Source of the DNA: Prinsepia uniflora
Lineage: Eukaryota; Streptophyta; Magnoliopsida; Rosales; Rosaceae
Assembly: GCA_032719365.1 (NCBI GenBank)
Contig: CM064874.1
Coordinates: forward strand, 38,922,716-38,986,715
Reading direction: 5' to 3'
Length of the DNA: 64,000 nt
This document shows, one piece after another, positions 47,991 through 59,831 of the stretch. The notes below the pieces were generated by a model that searched no databases, was not told the DNA's origin, and saw only the letters and a list, made by a program, of their open reading frames with translations. The translations under genes and the position numbers were made by a program. The stretch's first letter is position 1, and every line of letters starts with the position of its first letter.

Positions 47991-48956
47991 GGGAGTGCTA
48001 ATGTCACTTTGAACACTGATTTTGCCCATTTTTAATACTATCATTTACCTAAAAACACTATTGTATAATTTTGTACATCTGATTGTTATTTTCTTTAACA
48101 ACATTGTCCTATATAAGTATTATTTGTTCTTATGGAAATTAAAAAAAATTGAGTTAAAAAAATTATTTAAATAGAAATTAAGAAGGCCTCGTATATAAGA
48201 TTTGTCTTAGGCCTCATATGTCATTAGGACGGCACAATTCCCACCCTGCAAACGCTGTACTCACAAGTCCTAATATGCTCATGCTAGTTTAACCCTCTTT
48301 AATTTATTTAATCAATGATTTACCAAAATTTAAAAAAAAAATGACTCAAGAATCAGACCAAAAGGTAGTAATAGACGTCTATATAAATTCATGAAAGTTT
48401 CGTGTGGACATTATAAATTCTCTACAATTCCATAAATCCATCGCTTCAAAATTCTCCAAAATTCCTATAAATTCTAAATTGAATACACCCTTTTGATCAC
48501 TTTTTTAATTCATTAAGAGTGTGTAAGGCTAAAAGAAATAAACAGGTCATTTGATGTGAGGGGAGTATTTGGTGAGCGAAAAATCTGTTTTCCTTCGTTT
48601 GGGAACCTAAGTCAGTATTTGGTAAATTTTCAGAGGAAAATATGAGGGAAATTGAGGATCTTAAATGATGAGTTGAAATTATGTCTCAATGGACAAAATT
48701 TTTCAAATGATGAGTTGAAAAAAGTGAAATTCTAATTTCATGATTTTTAAAATTGATACCCAAACACTAGAATTTACAAATTAGAAAATTGTAAATATGA
48801 AATTGCAAATTATGAAATTACTAAATTCTCATTAAATTAGATATCTTTCATCCAAACACACTCTAATTGCTTATTGTTTTATTTTAAATTTAAGACCTGG
48901 ACTTGGGCTCTAAATCAAAATAATAATATTGAATAAAATATCATAGTTAGTAGGAG
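47991..48956. other. AT-rich spacer between LTRs
   Basis: No gene. AT-rich DNA with many short words such as AAATTGTAAAT and AAATTAGAAAATT at 48700-48850; this may be an old MITE but I could not find paired ends. Confidence 0.5.
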
Positions 48957-50119
48957 TGTAACACCCCGGAAATTCGAGGTTTCCCATATTGTAATTTAAT
49001 GTGTGATTTGACGATTTTACCCTTGTGAATGGCATGGTCAATTGATGACTTTTTGATTGGTGAACTAAATGAACTTTGACCTATGACCGTGACGTAGTTC
49101 AGGACGTCACGAGTTCATAGACAGGTGGCACGTCCAATTCGGACGATCAGGGTAAAAGTTATGACTATCGGAAGTTCAGGGGCATTACCGTAATTTGGAC
49201 TCTCGGGGGGAAAATGTTGACTTTTCGTTTGACAACTAATTTTCAGTTGACTCAAGGACCGTTGGGTAGGCCTCGACGTCCTGAGTCCGTAGACAGGCGG
49301 CACGCCGAAATCGGACTTCGTACGAGGAAGTTATGGTCAGAAACGTGAATTCGGGAAGTTCGTGTCTCGGTTTTCGCGTCGAATATTAAATTCAGGAAAT
49401 CTGATTGGAGGACACCTGGTGAGTGACAAGTGTCACTCACCCATTGGCTAGATTGGATCAGATCCACTATTGGATTAAATAGCAATAGAATCAGCTTTAA
49501 ATTCCAGCCCTTGATCTGAAAACCTCCAGATCTGATCTCAGCCCTTGATCTCATTCTGAGATTCAATCTGAGCCGTTCATTTCATTGTGCAGCTTTCCCT
49601 CCATTTCTATATATTTCTCACCCGAACCCACACACTGCCCATTTCATCCATCACACCCGCACTACTCCCTGTCCCTGTGTTTGTGTGTTGCTGGACTCAC
49701 GGGGAAGGACGGAGGCACGGCGGTGGACGGCGGCAGACGGCGGCGAGGTGAGCCGGCTTCAAAACCCGAAACGGGTTCAAAAACTCAGAAATGGAAGCTT
49801 GTTGTTCAGCGTTTGTTGGCATTCCTTTTTGACTCTATTCACTTCTATGGACTGTTAGGAACCTCTAGAACTCAATTCTGTGACCGGAGGTGACCTGAAC
49901 GGAGTATAAACGGCGACGGAAACCGGATCTGTTCATCGAGGTAAGCCTTCGAACCTGTCTGTGTTTGTCAATTTTGATTAGCTAGAACTCTTTCTGGGAT
50001 TGAGACGAGCATCTAGGAACAAACTAGGACTGAAATGGTTGAGAAATGAAGAAATGGCAACCGGGTCATGATCGCGGGTCTGATCGACCCGAGTTGCAGG
50101 TTTTCGGGTCAACCCGTCT

Positions 50120-50465
50120 GAGGACAGCGGTGATGACGTGGCACCATGTCAGTCTGTCAGGTGACGTGGACCAATCGTGATCCGACATGTGTCACATGTC
50201 AGTGCACAGTCAGCACTGACATGTCAGTGACGTGGACCAGTCAGGGACTGCCACGTGTCACTAACATGTCAGTGACGTGGACCAGTGCCGTGCTGACACG
50301 TGGCACATGTCAGATATGACACGTGGCCTGACAGATCAGCGAGGTGGACCAATCGGATGTTGACACGTGGCACCTGTCAGAGTCTGACACGTCAGACCTG
50401 ACAGCTGTCAGATGACGTCAGCATGACGTCATGCTGACGTCAGCAGTGACGTCAGCAGGACTGTT
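50120..50465 (+). promoter_or_regulatory. Dense array of TGACGT, CACGTG and GACATGTC boxes in LTR U
   Basis: About 345 bp is built from repeated words: TGACGTGGACCA (at least three times), GACATGTCAGTGACGTGG (twice), ACACGTGGCAC (three) and, at the end, four TGACGTCAGCA-like boxes. TGACG, TGACGTCA and CACGTG are classic plant bZIP/bHLH target cores. It lies before the GC-rich block, in the putative U3. Activity is inferred. Confidence 0.6.
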
Positions 50466-51054
50466 CCAGCGTTGACCGCCGCGTTGACCGGCGCGTGGGG
50501 GCGCGTGTGAACAGTGTTTCTGGTGGGACCACCACCATCCTTTAGGTTTCGACGATCCGGATCCAATGGCGGTGGTTTCGAGTCGATCGGAGATCATTAA
50601 GTTGGTCAAATTAAGGTTTATTTCCTTCGGAAGCGCGTTCGGGCGGCTTTCCCGGGCCGGTTTCGGCCTAGGATTTCATGGCTGAATGTTAGGGGTTTGT
50701 ATTGACCTTTACGAATACTTTGGACTTGACAGGGATTGTACAATTGTACCAGGACGAGGGTATACGTTCGGTTTCTAGCAGGACTGTACTGTGAGTAGAC
50801 CATTTTCTTAAACCTTTGCGTGCATAAATGTTTTCTGGTTATTTATACTTATTCACATGCTAAAACAATAATGGTTTTGAGGATATGGAAAATATGGTTA
50901 TGGCATGTTTCACGGTATTTGGGCTTGAGACCCGTCTGATGAAACTTAATGATTGGTTCGGATTTTATCTATGTATATATATGCCTTGCATGTGGATATC
51001 AACAAAATGCATTTGTTACTGCACTGTATAGATCCTTCCATATTATATTGTCTC

Positions 51055-51260
51055 CTCCGGCGAGGTACCCCGGAGAGGTCACGGGCGTCTAGTACGTCCA
51101 GCGTCTATGACGCTAAGCATCAGGTGATGCTGCATCAGGTGATGCTGTACCCGAACGGGGTTCGGGGATTTAACTCGGAAAATTGAGACTCGAGTGGCAC
51201 GCGTAGCCTTGTGATTGTGACCTTATTAGACGTCAGGGACGTCAGACATCAGGGATGTCG
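51055..51260 (+). repeat. Hairpin array of LTR U
   Basis: Consecutive short perfect inverted repeats: CTCCGG with CCGGAG, AGCGTCTATGACGCT, AGCATCAGGTGATGCT (twice), GACGTCAGGGACGTC and GACATCAGGGATGTC. The last two have the same loop CAGGG and stems that differ by one compensated base pair. Confidence 0.8.
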
Positions 51261-52046
51261 GGATTGGAGTGTATAGTGCAGCAACTAAAATTATACTTAT
51301 GGTTTTATTATATGCCTTATGGTTCATATTATATGGTTTATGATTTTGAATTATGATGCACGCATGTTTGGAAAACGGAGGGGTAAATTATATGTTTTAC
51401 TTATCAAACGATTTCATAAACTTGAGTTTCGGTCCACTCACCCTTAATGTTTTGATAACCCCTCCAAGTCGGGAAACTGAGGTAGAGGAGGAACTAGAGG
51501 CTGAGGCATAGATCTACTTCTGCGTACCTGAACCCCTGCTGGGCGGTGTACCCGCAGGTTTACTTTAGAGTCGTGCTCGCAAATTTGTAATTTTGGATTT
51601 CATCCCTTGTCTGACATTCGTTTAATTCGGATTTGATGTATGACTTTAATTCGGTTATTTATGCATTTAAATGTTTTGAGGTTAAAATTGGTATGAATTA
51701 TTGGGTGTCAGACGGGAGCAGGGCACGTCCCCTTATGGTCCCTGTGGGATCGGGGCGGGTCCTGTCAGAGTACCCTATTTTTTTAGGCCTTTTTGTGATG
51801 ACCCGGAAATTCGAAAAAGGAAAAATTTGGAAAATTTGAAGGAAATGACGATTTTGCCCCTAGAATTGGGCGAACGGTTGGCTTTTAATTCGAGCAGTCA
51901 AACGGACTTTGACCGATGACTGTAACGTAGTTTGGGACGTCACGAGTTCATAGACAGGTGGCACGTCTGATTCCGATATTCGAGGAGAAAGTTACGATGT
52001 TCGGAAGTTTAAGGATAATTTAGTAAATTGGTTAAAAGGGGCCATT

Positions 52047-54865
52047 TGACAAGACCCATCCCGATTATACCTAGATAACCGTGAAAGATCCTGCTCCCGT
52101 CTGACAATAACTCAAAAGTACCAAAAGTAGTTACAAATATAATACACATATAGCACATACAAACGATAAACATTGTCAGACAAGGGATAGTTCAGTGTTC
52201 CGAGACCGTTGACCTAGTCAACAGGTTTACAGAGCATAGGAAATATTTACATGTAGGGATCAAAATCCTACGCTGCAAAGTGTCTGAGTACGCGACGGTC
52301 TGTTTATTCCTCATCCTCGATATTAGCCTCAGTACCTGTGCACTGGCCTGGAGGGAAAATAAAACATCAAATGTGTGAGTGGACAAAACAAAGTTTTAGA
52401 AATACATTTAGTAAAAGACAATCTTACCCTCCAGTTTCACAAACATGCATGCATATCACAAAAACATGAGTCATAGTGTCATATAAAACAAGTAGGAATA
52501 GTGGACCAATAAAAAACATGTTTATTAAATCAGACATCAAGGTCAATCCATCCTCATCATACCAACAATCCTCATATCCAAATAACCTGTCACGATATCA
52601 ATGCAACGCGTGCAAACTCGGGTGTCTCATGTCCGAGTACCTCCCCAGGATCCACGACGTCTGGTGTGATATCATCTCCAGGATCAACGGCGTCTGGAGG
52701 ATATCATCATAATCTCACACTCCTGCGAGTGAGCCTCCCTCAGAGCTACTCATCTCCAGGCAGTGGATCGTGACTACTCCAGGATCTACGACGTCTGGAG
52801 GAGACTATCATATCACAAAGGATGGAACAGTCACCAAATCCAAAATCTCATTTAAAGTTTAAAACCATTTTTCTCAAATCAAAGAAAAACATTTCAATAG
52901 GGCCTTTGCCCGAAATATAGCTCTCACAAAGTACGTTCCACAAATCCATCAAAACAGTGTTCAGAATCCACTTTCTAAATCAAAATCATCAATTTCATCA
53001 TATTCACAATGTGTCTCCAAATCCGAGTCAAAATCACTATCCAATTGGGTCTCAAGCCCGAAACCTCAATTTCACGCAATTCCGTGCAATCGCAACCTCA
53101 GTTGCCCATTTCACGTTTTTCCATAAAATAGCCAAAACCACTATAAAGCCATCAAATTATTTCCCGACTCATAATCGGAGTCAAAACTCATTACAAATCC
53201 CGGGCCTTTGCCCAAAACATCACTTTTACAGTTTTCTCGAAAAACGTGCCCCAAGACATATAAAATAATATAATATTCCCCAAAATCTAGAAATCATCAT
53301 ATCGAAACATCAATCATAAAAAATCATGTCAAATCATATTATAAAGCGTTTAAAACATATATGCATGCATTCAGGGTAGAAAACAAAGTCCACTCACACA
53401 CCGTCCAGATTGTTCCGTTTCAAGTTGTTCACTTCTTTCCGATGTCCTGGGACTATTCCAGCCTGTTAAACAAGTAAGACAATATCACTAGAGGATTACA
53501 TAATCCTATGTACAAATTTCCAAATTATCGGAATAAAATAATATTATTTAAACGTAACCTATACGCTTCGGGTTCGCAAAACTACTCTCAGTTCATATCC
53601 GATTAACCCGAAACCAACGCTAATAGGTCCGTATCATCGAGAGCATCAAAAAGTGTGCTGAACCCTTTTTCAGATTCCTGGTCACGCGCCCTCACGTGCC
53701 GCCACAAGCGGCTGCGCGTGAAAGCCACGCGCCGTGAACAGTGCACTGCTACAGTGCTCCTCTCTCACCTGTTTCTCTGATAAACGGGTCTGCAACCCGC
53801 GATCAGACCCGATGCAATCTTCTTCGATTCAAGCTCAATTGTGTCCGTTCTTTCATTCATTAATATCAGTTCAATCTAACTTACAGTTCTGTAACTTCAA
53901 TTTAATCAATTAAACCCTAAAACTCCTCGACTCAAGATGAACACCCGACGGGTTCTAATTCGGGTTCTACCTCATTTCATATTATTGCATCAAATTGATT
54001 GCACTAGAAGCATCTAACATCATTCTAAACACGAAATCGAAATCAATTTCATGAATTATTACCTCTAAGTAATCGAACTCAAGCTCAAATTTTTGAAGCA
54101 GTTGCAGAGTCTGTTCGTCACCAATTCACCTCCAATTTTTGTTCCAGTTGATTGGTTTCGAATCGTCTAGTTCCCAGAAAGCTTAATACCTCCTCAATTT
54201 CACACGAAACCGTCTAAAAAATCAAAATCGAAAATTAAGGTTTTGGGTAGTTTTTCGGGTATGCTCAGTATGGTGTTCCTTGGTGTTTGTTCTGTTTCCT
54301 TTCGGTTTTTCACTCCCCAATTACGTTAATTGATCGCTAAATTGCCCTTGTTTCTACAGAAAATCGATCAAGGTGAATGAGGGGTATATGTGTTCTCTGT
54401 TTTGTGTTTTGGTCGTGTACTATTATTCACGTAATTATCCCATCTGCTAACACTAATTAATTAACATAACAAATGCCACTAATCCTTATGAACAGTGACA
54501 CTTGTCACTTGATGAATTATGTGACTCATTTGATGGAATGAATCAGCATTTAAATAGATGAATCAGCATACTAAAAGCACTTGCACCGTTCATGATTCGC
54601 AATTACCATTTTACCCCCTTAAGCACAATTACCATTTTGCCCCTACACTTCACAACCCCTTAACTTCTTCATCCGAACTCCGTTTTCGACGTGCCACCTG
54701 TCTACTGATTCAGCGTCTCGGGACCTACACAACGGTCCTCGAAAAATGTGCAAAAAGTATTCCAAACAAAAAGTCAACTTTTAGCCATGTCCCTCCAGGG
54801 GTAAAAAATGTCATTTTCACATTATTTTAATATTTTATAATTTTTGGATTTTTCGGGGCGTTACA
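52047..54865 (-). repeat. 3' LTR of the minus-strand chromovirus half
   Basis: On the minus strand it starts TGTAACGCCCCG (54865) and ends GGGTCTTGTCA (52047), 2819 bp. GTGAGTGGAC (52375-52384) pairs with GTCCACTCAC (53388-53397). Between them, three units near 52650-52800 carry GATC-N-ACG-R-CGT between CCAG and CTGG arms. Confidence 0.88.
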
Positions 54866-54880
54866 ACCTTCCCCCCTTAG
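54866..54880 (-). other. Polypurine tract of the minus-strand chromovirus half
   Basis: On the minus strand CTAAGGGGGGAAGGT directly precedes the LTR start. Confidence 0.85.
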
Positions 54881-54933
54881 GGAATTTCGTCCCCGAAATT
54901 TTATGGAAACAAGTACGGATACTACTCTCGCAT

Positions 54934-56130
54934 CTAAGCTTCGGGTTCCCAAGTAGCTTCTTCTACATTCTGATTTCTCCAAAGCACTTTCACTAGAGGA
55001 ATTGTCTTTCGGTGGAGTACTTTATCCTTTCGATCCAAGATCTGTACAGGTTGTTCCTCAAAGCTTAGGTCTTCTCTGAGGTCAATCGGTTGCTCTTCTA
55101 ATACGTGGGACTCATCATACACATATTTCCGCAGCATTGACACATGGAAGACATTATGAACTCTGGAAAGCTCCGATGGTAATGCTAATCGGTAAGCAAC
55201 TCGGCCAATCCGTTCGATAATCTCATAAGGTCCGATGAAACGGGGGCTTAATTTCCCGCGTCTGCCAAATCGCACTATGCCTTTCCAAGGGGATAATTTC
55301 AAGAAAACCCAATCTCCCACTGCGAATTCAAAATCCCTGATTCGTCGATCCACGTAGCTCTTTTGCCTGTCCTGGGCTGCCTTGAGTCTATCTCGGATGA
55401 GCTTAACTTTCTCTATCGTCAGATCAATCAATTCAGACTTAGACAATTTTCTTTCACCTACCTCTGTCCAACACAAAGGGGTTCTGCACTGGCGTCCATA
55501 TAGGGCTTCATAAGGTGCCATTCCAATACTTGCGTGGTAACTGTTATTGTAGGCGAATTCCATCAATGGCAAATGTGACTCCCAAGTACCTTGGAATTGC
55601 AAAACACATGCTCTCATCATATCTTCCAAGGTATGGATGGTCCGTTCCGACTGTTCGTCTGTCTGAGGGTGGAACGCCGTACTAAAATGCAATCTCGTTC
55701 CAAAAGCTTCCTGTAAACTTCGCCAGAATCTAGATGTAAATCGCGGATCTCGATCTGAGACAATGGAGATAGGTGTGCCATGTAACCGGATGATCTCATT
55801 AATGAACAAGTTAGCATACTGGGTCATCTGAAAGGCTTCCTTCATAGGTAAGAAATGTGCTGACTTGGTAAGTCTGTCCACAATCACCCACACTCCATCG
55901 TGGCCTCTGGGCGTCCTCGGAAGTTTAAACAAAAAATCCATGGTTATATGATCCCATTTCCACTCTGGGATAGGAAGTGGTTGCAATGCTCCGTAAGGTC
56001 TCTGTCTCTTAGCCTTTACCTGCTGACATATCAAACATTTACTCACATACTCAGCAATTTCTCGTTTCACGCCAGGCTACCAGTAATGTGCTCAGAGCGT
56101 ACGGTACATTTTTGTTCCTCCTGGATGCAT
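54934..56130 (-). pseudogene. Ty3/gypsy integrase with chromodomain-like C-terminus
   Basis: A 378-residue open stretch (56070-54934) covers the integrase from the end of the zinc-binding region (CLICQQVKA) through the catalytic core: the first Asp in WDHITMDFLFKLP, the second in VSDRDPRFTSRFW, the Glu in EQSERTIHTLEDMMRACV. Then come FHVSMLRKY and, at the end, VKVLWRNQNVEEATWE, matching the plant chromovirus chromodomain. Just upstream, three stops (near 56136, 56098, 56080) break the zinc-binding part, and a TAG ends it a few residues early. The DDE residues look intact but the full protein cannot be made. Normal role: insertion of element DNA, with the chromodomain directing it to heterochromatin. 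Confidence 0.9.
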
Positions 56131-56133
56131 AGC

Positions 56134-56640
56134 TTACACAGAACTATGAGCTTCAGCCAGAATCTCTTTTTTCAAGGCTTCATCTGCAGGTACGCATAAT
56201 CTCCCTTCCGTTGTTAAGGCTCCGTCCTCATCCACTGTATAATCTTGCCGTTCTCCTGCTTCTACTTCAATTCGAAGGATACATAAGGTCGCGTTTTGAT
56301 ATTGAGCATCAAGAATCTGATCAATCAGGATTGGTCGCACCTGGAAATTCGCTACCAACCCATCTTGACTATCAAGTCCCAACACAACACCAGTCTTACG
56401 CAGTTCAACTAATAGAGGCAAGTGTATCGTCCGCAAATGGGCTACTGAATGTGCTGATTTCCGACTCAGTGCATCAGCCACTACGTTTGCTTTTCCAGGA
56501 TGGTATTCGATCGTGCAATCATAATCCTTAAGCAATTCCAACCATCTTCTCTGCCTCACATTTAGCTCCTTCTGAGTGAAAAAGTATTTTAAACTTTTAT
56601 GGTCCGTAAACAGTCGGTAGGTTAAATTGGAGTCCGTAAA
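56134..56640 (-). pseudogene. RNase H C-terminal part and linker to integrase
   Basis: The minus-strand frame reads RLFTDHKSLKYFFTQKELN, then RRWLELLKDYDCTIEYHPGK and VVADALSRK, the end of the gypsy RNase H, followed by the linker up to the integrase zinc finger (ILAEAHSS). It is open from about 56630 to the TAA at 56136-56134. The N-terminal half of RNase H is absent. Confidence 0.85.
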
Positions 56641-58576
56641 TAGTATTTTAAACTTTTATGGTACCGTTGGATAGGTCTCGGGATGCTGAATCCGTAGACA
56701 GGCGGCCTGCGTCAATCGGAGTTTGGACGTGAAAGTTATGGGTTTAGAATTGTGAGGGGTATTTTGGTAATTATGTGTGCAAGGGTAAAATGGTAATTTG
56801 CTTAGTCCTGGCTGATTCAGCCATATTCATGTTGTGTTAAATTGGATTGACGACACTTGGGCTTGTTAAATTGGATGAGGATTTGTGGCATAGTGACATC
56901 TGTCACTTTGTAATTGAGGTGGGTGGCAAACGGTTGTTTAAATATTTAAAGGGATAACAACAACACAATCGTGTTTGTGTGTTGTCTGAGAAAATGATCA
57001 ATATATTTGTATGTACTGTGAAGAAAACCAAAACAGAGACTGGAACTTTACTTGATCGATCTTACCAGCAACCACAACCCAATTGAGAACTGGGGATTAA
57101 GAGGAAAACAAAGAGAATTAATTGGCGAGTTCGAAACCTGGAACCCATTTGAACTTAAACCCAAAAAACCTGAAAAACCTTTTATGGGCCTAGGACCGAA
57201 TTTGAAATTGTAGACATGTTTGAGTGAAATTGACATTGAAACTAGCTCCTTGGGAGTGAGACGAGTCGAACCAGATTAAAAATTAAAGGAATTGGGGTTG
57301 TCTTTGACTAGAACAGAGAGGGGAAAGACTTCGAAAATTCGAGCTTGAAATTGGACCTGGAAATGTGTTGATTAGAGTCTCACGATGCTTCCTGATGCAT
57401 CAATTGAAGGAAAACGATGGAGGATGATGACCTTCGAATACTGCACAGTGTTCTGTGTTCTTTACGAATTCGAGTTTGATTCGATGGAATTAAGGTAAGT
57501 GTTGATGTAATTGGGTTTACAGAACCTAAATTGAGTTTATAATAATGCAAATGGACTGTTCAATTTTTGAAAACAGTGTAGAATTGATGGACATTGAACT
57601 AGGTCTGTTTGCGGGTAGCAGGGATCCGATTGTAGGGAATCGGGTGAAGATGGTGACACTGTAGCAGGCGCATGAGTTTTACCTGTAGCCACTCACGGAG
57701 GGTGTGTGAGGGCGGGTGGGCCCGGTTCCCGAGGTGAGTTCCCACGACTTTTATTCTATGCAATGTAACGAATATTTTGGCGTTGGTTTCGAGTTAATCG
57801 GACACCGTTTCGATATTGTTTCGAGGGTCCGAAAGTTTATGTTACGTGTTTAATTAATATTTAAATCTCGAAAAATTATGGGGAATTAGTATGATGTTAA
57901 TTGAGTCCTTAGTGACCCTGAGTAATGATGTTGGACAGGATTCGAGATTCCCGGAAAATGTCGGAAATTACGGAAACGCATGCAGCTCGGAAAGCGAGCG
58001 GTTTGGACGGTGTATGAGTGGACGTTTGTTTTATAAACTGGCATGCATGCATAGTGAAATGTTTTACATGATTTATGGCATGATTTGAATGGCAATGATT
58101 TGGTATGATTATTTCTGGATTTAAATGATTATTTTAATCAGTGTTTTGTGCACATTTTTTTAGAAACTGTGAAATTATTGTTTTTGGTGAAAGTCCGGGA
58201 TTTGAGATTGATTTTGAGTCGGGAAATTGATTTGGTGGATTTATAATGCTTTTTGAGGTATTTTGTGGTTTTTTGTGAAAATGGTAACTTCAGTTGCGGT
58301 TGTGCGGATTTGTGTGGAATTGATGATTTTGGGCTATGCTCGGGATGTTAAAAAAGATGTTTTGAATAATGTGGTGAGTTAAAGATGATTTGACGAAATT
58401 GAATGATTTTCGGATATAATTTTACGAATTTACGTGCATTGAATTTATTAATGATTTTACGGATTTACGAGAAATGAGAAATGTGATTTAGGGCATGAGA
58501 CCCTGTGATAAATGGTTTTGGCATAGTTTTAATGATGATTTTGAAAGAAAGATTTTGATTGTGTATTGATGTTTGA

Positions 58577-58815
58577 TGCCCCCAGATGTGTAATTCCTAG
58601 GTAGACTTCGGATATGTAATTCCCGAAGTGATTCTAGAGGTGTAATTCCTGGAGGGACTCCGGATGTGTAATTCCAGGAGGGACCGGATGTGTAATTCCC
58701 GGTGAGGCTAGATGTGTAATTCCCAACAGGGTTGGATGTGTAATTCCCAGTATGGATGACGACTCTGGATGTGTAATTCCCATAGGATCCTCGGATGTAT
58801 AATTCCCGAGTTATA
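58577..58815 (+). repeat. ATGTGTAATTC hairpin array, 5' LTR of O
   Basis: Nine units of the core ATGTGTAATTC, 20-33 bp apart. The bases on both sides are complementary but change from unit to unit: CTTCGG with CCGAAG, ACCGG with CCGGT, CTCGG with CCGAG. Other units here have one or two mismatches, some repaired in the 3' LTR copy. Confidence 0.85.
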
Positions 58816-59193
58816 TGCTTTATTGTATGATAAAATGGTTTTATGAAAGGTTTTCATGAGATTTAGGCTTGAGAGCCGGGATTTGATATTTTTCATATGT
58901 TGATTCTATGCATGCATGGTTTGACAAACTGGAGGGTAAATGATGTGTTTTGATAAATGTGTTTTAAATGATATTATTTTTGTCCACTCACACCTTTCCT
59001 GTTTTGATGACCCTCTAGGCCGTGGCACGACGTTCGGGGCAGATCGAGAGGGGGAGGTATGAGCGGAAATCAGTGTAGTTATCCCTTGTATGACAGGTGC
59101 TGAAAGGTAGTTTTGAGACTTCAGTTGACTTGTCAGACGGGAGCAGAACCCGGCACGGTTATCAAAGTCCAGTTGGGACAGGTCCTGTCAAAT

Positions 59194-59205
59194 TGGTATC
59201 AGAGC
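59194..59205 (+). other. Primer binding site of element O
   Basis: TGGTATCAGAGC, the exact initiator tRNA-Met type, three bases after the LTR end. Confidence 0.88.
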
Positions 59206-59831
59206 ATTTGGTTACTGATTTGCCATGCCTCCGAGACACAAGCCCTGTGCGCGGCCTGGTGATTAGACACGATACGAGGGTGTAGAAAAGACCTGGATTG
59301 AGTATGACCCTGGATTGGGAGTCAAACATTTCATTTTGTGTTCTTGTTGTGTCAGACGTGTGTTGGTCCAGATGGTTGTTTACGGTAATGATATGGAATA
59401 TGGATGGGCATGTTGGGCCCAGGATAACTTCGACCCAAGGATAGGGGGTCAGATAAATAACTTTTGGATGTTAGATATCGAATGGGAGAGCCTAAATAGG
59501 ATGTGGTTCACCTAGGGGTGTTTGCTAGGTGACCGGATATGCCAGAGGTGGCATTGATGCTAGTAAATGATGAATTCAGACTAGAGAGGAGTTGAGTGTT
59601 TGGATTTGGACTCAAAAGGAGTCAATATTTGGTTTAGGACTCGGGATGAGTCATGATTTGATATCAGGGCTCGAGATGAGCCGGAAAAGATGGAAAATGT
59701 GGTTATGGTTGCACATAACGAGTAACGGTTCATATGGGAACCCGAGGTATGAATGTGGATTCAGTCTCTATGATTGTTGTTGGAGAGGTATGTTCGAATT
59801 TCGAGGACAAAATTCTTTAAGGGGGGAAGGT
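59206..59831 (+). mobile_element. Short interior of element O
   Basis: After the primer binding site an ATG at about 59225 opens MPPRHKPC, like the Gag start of the chromovirus at 8955, but a stop follows within 15 codons. The rest has no protein motif. TTTCGAGGACAAAATT and a polypurine tract (AAGGGGGGAAGG, 59819-59830) close it. The body was probably lost by internal deletion, which would leave a non-autonomous element. Confidence 0.7.

Larger units (their letters stand above)
48957..51767 (+). mobile_element. Long LTR U, plus strand, 2.8 kb
   Basis: It starts TGTAACACCCCGG at 48957 and ends GCGGGTCCTGTCA at 51767. Landmarks: paired TGACGT boxes near 49087-49110, GTGACAAGTGTCAC near 49422, a dense TGACGT/CACGTG array (50120-50465), GTGAGTAGAC at 50791-50800, hairpin array 51055-51260, GTCCACTCAC at 51432-51441, GTCAGACGGGAGCAGG near 51707. 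No interior is attached. The five bases on each side (AGGAG and GAGTA) do not match, so it may be the product of recombination between elements. Confidence 0.85.
52047..56660 (-). mobile_element. 3' half of a chromovirus-type gypsy element (minus strand)
   Basis: Reading from the right: RNase H fragment, integrase, polypurine tract, then a complete 3' LTR (54865-52047). Gag, protease, RT and 5' LTR are missing. The right edge lies in RNase H at a junction with a duplicated 21-bp filler. The LTR differs clearly from that at 9052-11705, so this is not the missing half of that element. Confidence 0.88.
51794..59190 (+). repeat. 5' LTR of element O (split)
   Basis: It starts TGTGATGACCCGG, runs to 52046, resumes near 56661 at TACCGTTGGATAGG and ends GGTCCTGTCA at 59190. 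Compared with the 3' LTR, about 45 bp (60086-60128 there) are missing at the insertion point. Bracket motifs: GAGTGGAC at 58016 and GTCCACTCAC at 58982-58991. Confidence 0.88.

Noticed and set aside
48957..51767. Simple solo-LTR insertion with target duplication
   Set aside because: LTR ends are clear, but flanks AGGAG and GAGTA do not match; I therefore do not claim a clean insertion.
6219..56660. The two chromovirus halves as one element separated by rearrangement
   Set aside because: Their LTRs differ widely and the order of the halves is wrong for a simple insertion; two separate copies explain it better.
58577..58815. CRISPR-like array
   Set aside because: Units are regular, but spacers are short and self-complementary to their surroundings, the host is a plant, and the array lies in an LTR in both copies.
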